Positions 54,354-62,173 of a stretch of DNA of 64,000 nucleotides are shown one piece after another. Source of the DNA: Rhizobium albus. GTDB lineage: Bacteria > Pseudomonadota > Alphaproteobacteria > Rhizobiales > Rhizobiaceae. The stretch is from positions 930,001 to 994,000 of the forward strand of contig BSNO01000003.1 of NCBI GenBank assembly GCA_030160035.1. The letters run 5' to 3'. The translations under genes were made by a program, and so were the position numbers. The notes beneath the pieces are model-generated. The model made no database searches. It was not told where the DNA came from and worked only from the letters and a program-made list of their open reading frames with translations. How positions within the stretch are numbered: the stretch's first letter is position 1; each line of letters begins with the position of its first letter.

Positions 54354-54390
54354 AAAAGCCCGAGGCTGCGATCCGCAGCCTCGGGCTTTT
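54354..54390. terminator. bidirectional intrinsic terminator
   Basis: A 17-base perfect inverted repeat AAAAGCCCGAGGCTGCG with a three-base loop, A-rich on one side and T-rich on the other, between the convergent rkpG and DUF475 genes. It should stop transcription from both sides. Confidence 0.93.
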
Positions 54391-54412
54391 CGTTTCAAGC
54401 TTCGCCCAAGCG

Positions 54413-55489
54413 TCAGTGCGCGTGAGGCGCCGGCGTCACGTCGCTGTCTTCCACGCCATGCTTGCGGTTGTAGCGGATCGACGACCACAGCGAGAGACCG
54501 ATGAGGGCCGCGCCGCCAAGGCCGGTGATCACTTCCGGAATGTGGGTCAGCGACTGCGCGTACATGATCACCGAGAGGATCAAGATCGCGTAAAACGCGC
54601 CATGCTCGAGATACCGGTACTGGGCAAGCGTGCCCTTTTCCACCAGCATGATGGTCATCGAACGCACATACATGGCGCCGATGCCAAGGCCGATGGCGAT
54701 GATGAAGAGGTTGTTCGTCAAGGCGAACGCCCCGATCACGCCATCGAACGAGAAGGATGCATCGAGCACTTCGAGATAGAGAAACGCGCCGAAGCCGCCC
54801 TTGGCTGCGCCTTCCAGCGCCGCCTGCTGCTGGTCGAGCACGTTGCCGAGAACGTCGACTGCGAGGAAGGTCACGAGACCGTAGATCGCCGAAAGGATGA
54901 ATGTGGCCGACTCCGTCTCGTCCAGGAACGATGCGAAGATCAGCATCAGGATCAGCACGAAGGCGATCTCGACGCCCTTGATCGCGGCGAACTTGGATAC
55001 GCGCGACTCGATTGCGTGCACCCAGTGAATGTCCTTGTGTTCATCGAAGAAGTAGGTGAGCGCGACCATCATCAGGAAGGTGCCGCCGAAAGCTGCGATC
55101 GAGAGATGCGCGTCGTTCATGATGCGCGAATATTCTTCCGGCTCGGCGATCGCGAGCTGGATAGCTGCCCACGGGCCGACATTGGCTGCGATCACCACGA
55201 TCAGCAGTGGGAACACGATGCGCATGCCGAATACGGCGATCAAGATACCCCAGGTAAGGAAGCGCCGCTGCCAGACCGGCGTCATTTCCTTCAGCTTGTT
55301 GGCATTGACGATCGCGTTGTCGAACGACAGCGAGATTTCCAGAACGGCCAGAACGACGCAGATGAAGAAGATGGAGAGCGTGCCGGAGACCGTCCCGGTG
55401 AAGTTCCACCCCACCCAGGCGCCGAGTGCGAGGCCCACGACGGTGACGATGAATGCCCAGGTGAAGTAGCTGTAACTGGATTTTTCCAT
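54413..55489 (-). CDS. DUF475 / TerC-like integral membrane protein
   Basis: A 358-residue inner-membrane protein with about nine hydrophobic segments. Two acidic motifs inside membrane helices, EISLSFDNAIVNANKL near residue 50 and EVLDASFSFDGVIGAFALT near residue 238, mark the TerC/DUF475 superfamily, which is linked to metal-ion (often manganese) export or tellurite resistance. The start at 55489 (MEKSSYSYFTW) fits the family; a longer in-frame start at 55528 lacks a good ribosome site. The conserved acidic residues are intact. Its neighbours give no specific clue to substrate. Confidence 0.88.
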   Translation of the reverse strand: MEKSSYSYFTWAFIVTVVGLALGAWVGWNFTGTVSGTLSIFFICVVLAVLEISLSFDNAIVNANKLKEMTPVWQRRFLTWGILIAVFGMRIVFPLLIVVIAANVGPWAAIQLAIAEPEEYSRIMNDAHLSIAAFGGTFLMMVALTYFFDEHKDIHWVHAIESRVSKFAAIKGVEIAFVLILMLIFASFLDETESATFILSAIYGLVTFLAVDVLGNVLDQQQAALEGAAKGGFGAFLYLEVLDASFSFDGVIGAFALTNNLFIIAIGLGIGAMYVRSMTIMLVEKGTLAQYRYLEHGAFYAILILSVIMYAQSLTHIPEVITGLGGAALIGLSLWSSIRYNRKHGVEDSDVTPAPHAH

Positions 55490-55585
55490 GAGGAAGCCTT
55501 GGAGGTAGGGGTTGCCGCCGGGCGGCATGGTGCCGCACCTATACGCCGACGCGCGCCTGAGACAAGCGCGCGCCGATAAAAACTG

Positions 55586-57091
55586 TCAATCGTCTTCGAC
55601 AAACACCTCTTCGCGCTTCCTGCGCACCGACGGCAGCACCGCGACGACGACGGCGGCAACCGCGAAGGCGAGCAGAACGGCCGAGATGGGACGTTCAACG
55701 AAGATCATTGGATCGCCGCGCGAGATGATCATGGCGCGTCGCAGATGCTCTTCCAGAAGCGGTCCGAGGACGAAGCCGAGAAGTAGGGGCGCTGGCTCGC
55801 AGCCCAGCTTGACCAGCAGGTAGCCGATGAAGCCGAAGACGACGATCGCATAGACGTCGAAGACGTTGAGGTTGATCGAGTAGCAGCCGATGCAGGCGAA
55901 TGCGATGATCGCCGGGAAGAGCACCTTGTAGGGGATCGTCAAGAGCTTCACCCAAAGGCCGATCAGCGGCAGGTTCAGCAGAACCAGCATCAGATTGCCG
56001 ACCCACATCGACACGATGATGCCCCAGAAGAGGATCGGTTCGTCGTTGATCACGTTCGGACCGGGCGTAATGCCCTGAATGATGAACGCGCCGATCATCA
56101 GCGCCATGACCGGATGCGCCGGAATGCCGAGCGTCAGCATGGGGATGAACGAGGTCTGCGCGCCGGCATTGTTGGCTGATTCCGGGCCCGCTACACCCTC
56201 GATCGCGCCTTTGCCGAACGTTTCGGGGTGTTTTGATATGCGCTTTTCAAACGAGTAGGAGGCAAAGGACGACAGGACGTGGCCGCCGCCCGGCAGAATG
56301 CCAAGCACCGATCCGAGCGCGGTGCCACGCAGCACCGGCGCGATGATGCGCTTGAAATCGTCTTTGGTCAGCCAGAGGTTTTCCACCTTCTTCACCAGCA
56401 CGTCCCGCGTCGTCTCGTGCTCGAGATTGCGCAGGATCTCAGCAACGCCGAACACCCCGACTGCGACCGAGACGAAGTTGATGCCCGAGTAAAGCTCGAA
56501 AAAGCCAAAGGTGAAGCGCGGTGTGCCCGTGTAGATGTCCTGACCGACCATGCCGAGCAGCAGGCCAAGCACGATCATCGCCAGCGCCTTGAGCACGGAA
56601 CCGTGGGCAAGCGCGATCGACGCGAGGAGTCCGAGCACGATCAGCGAGAAATACTCCGGCGCACCGAAATTCAATGCCGCACGGGCAAGCGGTGGTGCTG
56701 CAACGGCGAGGATCAGGGTCGCCACCGTGCCGGCGAAGAACGAGCCGAGCGCGGCGGTCGCAAGCGCTGGTCCCGCACGCCCCTGTTTGGCCATCTCGTA
56801 GCCATCGATCGCCGTGACGGCAGACGAGGATTCACCTGGCAGGTTGATCAGGATCGCCGTGGTCGACCCGCCATATTGAGCGCCGTAATAGATGCCGGCG
56901 AGCATGATGAGCGCCGTGACCGGCTCGAACGAGAATGTGATCGGCAACAGCATGGCGATTGTCGCAGTCGGGCCGATGCCTGGCAGAACGCCGACCAGCG
57001 TACCGAGCAGCACGCCGACGAAGCAGTAGAGCAGGTTGGTCGGGTCGAGGGCAGCGGAAAAGCCGATGCCGAGATTGGCGAGAAGTTCCAT
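55586..57091 (-). CDS. tctA: tripartite tricarboxylate transporter large permease (TctA)
   Basis: A 501-residue membrane protein with about 11-12 segments. TctA signatures are [20 protein letters not shown] near residue 35, [20 protein letters not shown] near residue 65 and the repeat-like [20 protein letters not shown] near residue 265. The start at 57091 ([15 protein letters not shown]) matches the family. It moves carboxylates with ion gradients, fed by TctC. It lies 10 bases after tctB. Confidence 0.94.
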   Translation of the reverse strand: MELLANLGIGFSAALDPTNLLYCFVGVLLGTLVGVLPGIGPTATIAMLLPITFSFEPVTALIMLAGIYYGAQYGGSTTAILINLPGESSSAVTAIDGYEMAKQGRAGPALATAALGSFFAGTVATLILAVAAPPLARAALNFGAPEYFSLIVLGLLASIALAHGSVLKALAMIVLGLLLGMVGQDIYTGTPRFTFGFFELYSGINFVSVAVGVFGVAEILRNLEHETTRDVLVKKVENLWLTKDDFKRIIAPVLRGTALGSVLGILPGGGHVLSSFASYSFEKRISKHPETFGKGAIEGVAGPESANNAGAQTSFIPMLTLGIPAHPVMALMIGAFIIQGITPGPNVINDEPILFWGIIVSMWVGNLMLVLLNLPLIGLWVKLLTIPYKVLFPAIIAFACIGCYSINLNVFDVYAIVVFGFIGYLLVKLGCEPAPLLLGFVLGPLLEEHLRRAMIISRGDPMIFVERPISAVLLAFAVAAVVVAVLPSVRRKREEVFVEDD

Positions 57092-57101
57092 CGGCTGGTC
57101 C

Positions 57102-57566
57102 TCAGAGTGGTAGCCACGGGCCAAAGAGCGCGATCGGCACGCTGAGCCCGTAGATGAAGATTGCAACGCAGAGCGCCGTGATGCTCGTCGCGAGAACAAG
57201 CGCGCTCGCAAGCGTGTTTCGGCGGCTGGCGAGGCTCGCCATCAAGAGCGCTACGAAGAGGCTCGGGACCAGGCCAAGGCCGCGAATAGTGAAGCCGAAA
57301 AAGGCGATGGCACCAAGCAGCAGCACCATCCCGCGCCATGGCACGATGCCGAATTCGGAAGGCTGCGCATCACGCGCCATGCCTTTGACAACGATGGCGA
57401 TGCCGAGGATGCACATGAGGCCGGCGAGCACGAGCGGGAAATATCCCGGTCCCATGCGAAGCGCCGTCCCGATCTGGTAGCCGGAGGCGGCATAACCGAA
57501 CGCGATGCCGATCCCGATGAAGATCAGGCCGGACGCAATGTCATTGAAGGATTTCTGGTTGCCCAT
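57102..57566 (-). CDS. tctB: tripartite tricarboxylate transporter small permease (TctB)
   Basis: A 154-residue protein with four membrane segments, standard TctB size. Typical features are SGLIFIGIGIAFGYAASGY, MGPGYFPLVLAGLMCILG and the C-terminal pair of helices ending FIYGLSVPIALFGPWLP. It assembles with TctA. Confidence 0.92.
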   Translation of the reverse strand: MGNQKSFNDIASGLIFIGIGIAFGYAASGYQIGTALRMGPGYFPLVLAGLMCILGIAIVVKGMARDAQPSEFGIVPWRGMVLLLGAIAFFGFTIRGLGLVPSLFVALLMASLASRRNTLASALVLATSITALCVAIFIYGLSVPIALFGPWLPL

Positions 57567-57650
57567 GGAGAGTCGTCGCTCCCTGTGGCGCGGACCATCT
57601 GTGTCCGCAGCCTGAGCCGCGCGAAGCGGCGGTCCTCGATCAAGAAGATG

Positions 57651-57676
57651 TCCGGGGCGCGTTTTGGCGCACCCCG
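57651..57676 (-). other. stem-loop between tctC and tctB
   Basis: CCGGGGCGCG pairs with the nearly complementary CGCACCCCGG around a short T-rich loop. Located in the 138-base gap after the binding-protein gene, it could protect the tctC message or partly terminate, keeping permease levels lower. Confidence 0.45.
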
Positions 57677-57704
57677 GGTCAGTCGTATCAGCCGAAGCCG
57701 CTGC

Positions 57705-58691
57705 TTACTGCTGAGCCATTTCGCCCGCAGCTTCGATGATCGGAGCCCACAGGTCGATTTGCTCGGAGAGATATGCCTCGTGTGCCTCCGGCGTTGCCTC
57801 TTCCAGCGAGACCGGCCTGGTGCCGAGCTCGGCGAAGCGCGTGATGACGTTCTCGTCCTGAAGCGCCGTCTGAAGCGCGGCGGTCAGTTTCTCGATCACT
57901 TCCGGCGGCGTGCCGGCAGGAGCGTAGAGGCCATGCCAGACGCCGACCTGAAACTCTTCGAGGCCCGCTTCAGCGGTCGTCGGGAGGTCCGGCAGTGCGT
58001 CGAGGCGCTCGGGTGTCGTCACGGCGTAGCCTTTGACTTCGCCGCTGGTGATCTGACCGGTCGTGTTGGTGGTCTGGTCGCACATGAAGTCGACCTGGCC
58101 GCCGAGAAGATCGGTCATGGCAGGACCCGTGCCCTGGTAGGGAACGGTCGTGACCTGCGTGTCGATGGCGCTCATGAAGAGCAGGCCGCAAAGGTGCGAC
58201 GCAGCGCCGATTCCGGCATTGGCGTAGGTGACGCTGTCGGCATTTTCCTGAACGTAGGTGACGAGCTCTTCGAACGTATTCGGCTCGAAATCCTTGCGGG
58301 CGATGACGGTCATCGGGACGTTGGTGACGAGGCCGATCATCTCGAAATCTTCGAGCGGGTTGTAAGCGAGATCCGGGTAGAGCGTCGGCGCGGTCGACAT
58401 GCCGATATGGTGCATCAGGATCTGATAGCCATCGGCTGGCGCATTGGCCACCTGAGTGCCGGCCAACGTACCGCCGGCTCCGGCGACGTTCTGGACGATG
58501 ACCTGCTGACCGAGTTCGGCCGACATGGGCTCGGCGATCAGACGGGTAACGGTGTCGGTGGGGCCGCCGGCCGCGAAGGGCACGACGATGGTGACCGGGC
58601 TGGTCGGATAGTCGGCCTGCGCGAAAGCGATGCCGGCACTGACGGACGTCATTGCAGCAGCCGCCAGAAGAGCGGTCGTAAGTTTTTTCAT
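57705..58691 (-). CDS. tctC: tripartite tricarboxylate transporter periplasmic binding protein (TctC)
   Basis: A 328-residue secreted binding protein. The start at 58691 follows GGAGGAAATC and gives a clear signal peptide (KKLTTALLAAAAMTSVSAG, cleavage near AFA). TctC-family features are YPTSPVTIVVPFAAGGPTD, NVAGAGGTLAGTQVANAP and TYANAGIGAASHLCG. It delivers a carboxylate to TctAB. A perfect 17-base dyad lies 57 bases upstream. Confidence 0.94.
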   Translation of the reverse strand: MKKLTTALLAAAAMTSVSAGIAFAQADYPTSPVTIVVPFAAGGPTDTVTRLIAEPMSAELGQQVIVQNVAGAGGTLAGTQVANAPADGYQILMHHIGMSTAPTLYPDLAYNPLEDFEMIGLVTNVPMTVIARKDFEPNTFEELVTYVQENADSVTYANAGIGAASHLCGLLFMSAIDTQVTTVPYQGTGPAMTDLLGGQVDFMCDQTTNTTGQITSGEVKGYAVTTPERLDALPDLPTTAEAGLEEFQVGVWHGLYAPAGTPPEVIEKLTAALQTALQDENVITRFAELGTRPVSLEEATPEAHEAYLSEQIDLWAPIIEAAGEMAQQ

Positions 58692-58747
58692 GATTTCCTC
58701 CCAAACGATAGAGCCACTGACAGACCGCCAGTGGAGATCGTGGGTCA

Positions 58748-58764
58748 TTAAGAGCGGCTCTTAA
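58748..58764. promoter_or_regulatory. perfect dyad upstream of tctC
   Basis: TTAAGAGC-G-GCTCTTAA, a perfect inverted repeat with 8-base arms between tctC and the sigma-54 regulator gene. It is the best candidate for the binding site of that regulator, but no convincing -24/-12 element was found between it and tctC. Confidence 0.5.
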
Positions 58765-58879
58765 CCCCGTGGCAACATATCAATGGGGCATCCCGCATGA
58801 TTGGAAGCGGCGGGCGGTCCGAATGGGTGGAAAACGTAACATAGGGGCAGTGCCATGGGTCGTCGGCGACCCATCAGGA

Positions 58880-60217
58880 TCAGTTCTGGTTGTGATCGCG
58901 TCGATCAAGGCCGTAGCGCTGCATCTTTTCGTAAAGCGTCTTGCGGGAGATCCCGAGTTCTTCATAGACCGGTTTGAGGGTACCGCCATGGGCAGTGAGC
59001 AGGCTCGCGATCACGCCACGCTCGAATTCCGATACGCGCTCCGACAGCCGGTTGGAAACGGCAACTGGCTCGGCTTCGGTGGCAAGGCCAAGCCCGATGA
59101 CGTAGCGTTCAGCCGCATTGCGCAACTCGCGCACATTGCCGGGCCAGAGCCTGTTCGATACCTCGCTCATGACGGAGGGAGGCACGTCGATGTCTTCGCG
59201 CCGATGCCGTGCCGCCGCCTCGCGAACGAGCTGGAGAAAGAGCAGGGGCACGTCCTCCCGCCGCGCTTGCAGCGATGGCACCCGCAGCGTCACGACATTC
59301 AGCCGGTAGAGCAGGTCGGCCCTGAACCGTCCGGCGGCGACGTCTTCGTCGAGTTCCGTCTTGCTTGTTGCCACGAAGCGCACGTCGAGCGGCAAGGTCT
59401 CGTTGGAGCCGAGACGGCTGATCACCCGGTCCTGGATGACGCGCAGAAGTTTTGCCTGCAGGCCGATTGGCATCGAGCCGATCTCGTCCAGCAGCACGGT
59501 ACCGCCACGCGCGTGCTCAAACTTGCCGTATCGCGCCCGCATGGCACCTGGAAAAGCACCGGCCTCGTGGCCGAAGAGCTCGCTTTCGATCAGCGCTTCG
59601 GGCAGCGCGGCGCAATTGATCGCGATGAAGGGCTTGCCGGCACGGGACGAGAAATCATGCAGCGCGCGAGCCACCACCTCCTTGCCGCTGCCGGTCTCGC
59701 CGATGATCAGCACGTCGGCATCGGTAGCGGCAACGGCGCGCAGCCGATAACGCAGATCGATCATCACCTGGGTTCGGCCGGGCATGCGGGCTTCCACGTC
59801 ATCGCTTTTGCCGGCGACGGCGCGCAGCAGCCGGTTCTCGAGCACCAGCCGACGCCGGTCGATCGCGCGCGCTGCCACATCGGCGAGATGCTGGGACGTG
59901 AACGGCTTCTCGATGAAGTCATAGGCGCCTTCACGCATGGCTCGCACGGCAAGTTGCACGTCGCCATGGCCGGTTGCGAGGATGACCGGAATATCCGGAT
60001 CGATCTCGTGGATGCGGCCCATCAGCGTCATCCCGTCCATGGCCGGCATGCGGATATCGGTGATGACGATGCCGTTGAAGCCTTGCGTCGCCAGTTCCAG
60101 CGCCGCCTCCGCATGGCCGAGACTGCGAACCTGGAAGCCGGCAAGATCGAGCGACTGGGCGGCGGAGCGCCGGACTTCCTCCTCGTCGTCGATGAAAAGA
60201 ACGAGCGGCGCCTTCAT
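58880..60217 (-). CDS. sigma-54-dependent response regulator (DctD/NtrC-like)
   Basis: A 445-residue three-domain protein. The receiver (1-120) has the phospho-acceptor Asp in GIVITDIRMPAMDG. The AAA+ domain (about 145-370) has Walker A GETGSGKEVVARAL and Walker B GTVLLDEIGSMP. The sigma-54 contact loop reads GAFPGA instead of the usual GAFTGA. The C-terminal Fis-type helix-turn-helix is LKPVYEELGISRKTLYEKMQ. It overlaps the sensor kinase gene by four bases, so the two form a two-component pair. The adjacent tctCBA operon is the likely target. Confidence 0.93.
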   Translation of the reverse strand: MKAPLVLFIDDEEEVRRSAAQSLDLAGFQVRSLGHAEAALELATQGFNGIVITDIRMPAMDGMTLMGRIHEIDPDIPVILATGHGDVQLAVRAMREGAYDFIEKPFTSQHLADVAARAIDRRRLVLENRLLRAVAGKSDDVEARMPGRTQVMIDLRYRLRAVAATDADVLIIGETGSGKEVVARALHDFSSRAGKPFIAINCAALPEALIESELFGHEAGAFPGAMRARYGKFEHARGGTVLLDEIGSMPIGLQAKLLRVIQDRVISRLGSNETLPLDVRFVATSKTELDEDVAAGRFRADLLYRLNVVTLRVPSLQARREDVPLLFLQLVREAAARHRREDIDVPPSVMSEVSNRLWPGNVRELRNAAERYVIGLGLATEAEPVAVSNRLSERVSEFERGVIASLLTAHGGTLKPVYEELGISRKTLYEKMQRYGLDRRDHNQN

Positions 60218-62070
60218 TCGGCTGCCTCGTTCAAGCTGAGCTCGGCGGCATCGAGCGCGATGGTGAAGACCGCGCCGCCTTCAGGATGACGCTCGACACT
60301 CAAGTTCCCGCCGAAGTCCTTGACGATGTTGTAGGAAATCGAAAGCCCAAGACCGAGGCCCTTGCCGACGCCCTTGGTCGAGAAGAAGGGGTCGAACACG
60401 CGCCCGACAATGCCCTCCGGTACGCCGGCACCGCGGTCGCGGACGGTGATCAGCACCTGCGAACCGGAGCTGCGGGCCGTCAGATCTATGCGACGGTCAT
60501 CCAGCCCTTCGACGGCATCGGCCGCGTTGGAGATGATGTTGACCAGCACCTGCTGCAGCCTGACCGGCCCGGCGCGGACGATGGGCGGTACCGGGCCGAG
60601 GTCGATGTGGATCTCCGCGTCTGCAGCCTTCAGCCGCCACGCGATGACTTCCATCGTGTCTGCGACCACCTGCTCGAGCGGAACGGCGCGGAGCTGCCGG
60701 TTCGGCATGCGCGCGAAATTGCGCAGATGCTTGCTGATCGAAGCCATGCGCTCGGTGAGCTTGGAAATCCGGGCGATGTTGTCGCTCGCCTCGACGACCC
60801 GGCCGCGCTCGATCAGCACGGCGGCGTTGTCGGCATAGTTCCTGACCGCGGCAAGTGGCTGGTTGAACTCGTGCGAAAGGGCTGCCGACATCTGGCCGAG
60901 AGCCGCAAGCTTGCCGGCCTGCACGAGATCGGTCTGCGTCTGGCGCAATTGCTGCTCCGTCGCCCGGCGCTCGCTGACTTCCGTTTCGAGCTGCCGGTTG
61001 ACGGCTGCAAGATCGGCGGTGCGTTCGGCGACCCTCTGCTCCAGCTGTTCGCGTGCGGCACTCTGCAGTCTCGTGCGCTCTTCAAGCCGTGCGCTGCGCT
61101 GCAGGATGAAGGCGGCCGCAAGCGTTGCGAGCCCCAGCACCATCAGCGCAGCGGCGATGAGCGTGAGGGCTTGGGTGCGCGCCGATGTCGTGTCGAGAAG
61201 AACCCGCACCGTCCAGCCGGCTTCGTCCATCGGCTCGCCGAGCATGAGAAATTCTTGGGAAGCGCGTGATCCGCCGATCGCGATCAACTGGTGTTCTTCA
61301 ACCGAGCGTGCGCGGCGTATCGGCAGATCGAAAAGATCCGCATCGGCATAGCGCCGCGAGATCTGCGTGCGCTCGATGCGATCGGGTGTCAGAGGCTCCA
61401 GCGCGGAATAAAGCCATTCCGGGCGGCTCGTCATGAAGACGATCTCTTCGGGATCGGTGACGATGATCTCACTGTCGCCACCGGCCCAGGTCGCCTCGAT
61501 CATGTCGACATCGACCTTGAAGACGACGACTCCGCGCACCACGGCCCCGATCCGGATCGGTGCGGAGAAGTAGTAGCCCCGTTTGAGCGAGGTTGTGCCG
61601 AGCGCGAAGAACCGCCCCTGCCGGCCCTCGACAGCCTCGGTGAAATAAGGGCGGTAGGAGAAATTCTCCCCGATGAAGGAAACGTCGCCATCGAAATTGC
61701 TTGCCGCGATCGTCTCGCCGTTCGGCAGCATGACATAGATGTCTGAGGAGTTCAGCAGCGCGTTGATGCGCTTGAGATACGCGTTGCCGCGGTCTCTAAG
61801 CGCTTGATTGTCGGCATCGATCACCATCGCCTGAATGATCGGATAGTCAGCCACGACCGATGGCAGCGCCTCATAGCGTCTGAGATGACCGCGAAGCGCC
61901 GCAACCGCGAGCCGCAAGGTGGTCTGGGCCCGGGTCTCGGCTTCGTCCAGATAGGCGCGCTGGGCGAGAGGGGAGCCAAGCGCCACGATCAGCGTGGCGA
62001 GAATGGCGAACGACGCCCCAAGCAACAGCCAGCGCTGGAACGGTGACACGACTTTCACTGCTCGGCCCAT
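60214..62070 (-). CDS. sensor histidine kinase (DctB-like)
   Basis: A 618-residue membrane kinase. The start at 62070 is used; a GTG at 62133 in frame is possible. A first membrane segment (WLLLGASFAILATLIVAL) is followed by a double-Cache-like periplasmic sensor (RRYEALPSVVADYPIIQAM, YRPYFTEAVEGRQGRFFAL). The second membrane segment (TLIAAALMVLGLATLAAAF) leads into a coiled coil and the H-box with the phospho-His in AALSHEFNQPLAAVRNYAD. The ATPase domain has VNIISNAADAVEG and KGLGLGLSISYNIVKDF. Cache sensors of this type bind carboxylates. It partners the sigma-54 regulator. Confidence 0.92.
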   Translation of the reverse strand: MGRAVKVVSPFQRWLLLGASFAILATLIVALGSPLAQRAYLDEAETRAQTTLRLAVAALRGHLRRYEALPSVVADYPIIQAMVIDADNQALRDRGNAYLKRINALLNSSDIYVMLPNGETIAASNFDGDVSFIGENFSYRPYFTEAVEGRQGRFFALGTTSLKRGYYFSAPIRIGAVVRGVVVFKVDVDMIEATWAGGDSEIIVTDPEEIVFMTSRPEWLYSALEPLTPDRIERTQISRRYADADLFDLPIRRARSVEEHQLIAIGGSRASQEFLMLGEPMDEAGWTVRVLLDTTSARTQALTLIAAALMVLGLATLAAAFILQRSARLEERTRLQSAAREQLEQRVAERTADLAAVNRQLETEVSERRATEQQLRQTQTDLVQAGKLAALGQMSAALSHEFNQPLAAVRNYADNAAVLIERGRVVEASDNIARISKLTERMASISKHLRNFARMPNRQLRAVPLEQVVADTMEVIAWRLKAADAEIHIDLGPVPPIVRAGPVRLQQVLVNIISNAADAVEGLDDRRIDLTARSSGSQVLITVRDRGAGVPEGIVGRVFDPFFSTKGVGKGLGLGLSISYNIVKDFGGNLSVERHPEGGAVFTIALDAAELSLNEAAE

Positions 62071-62173
62071 CCTGATCGGGCCGCTGTCATGTGTCGGCCC
62101 CAGCGGCACTATACCCAAGCGCAAGTCCTGCACAACAAATCCGCGCGGCAGATCAGTCCCTTGGGCCGCAACG

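Noticed and set aside
58692-58790. Sigma-54 -24/-12 promoter before tctC
   Set aside because: Several GG-N10-GC-like arrangements were examined and none matches the consensus well.
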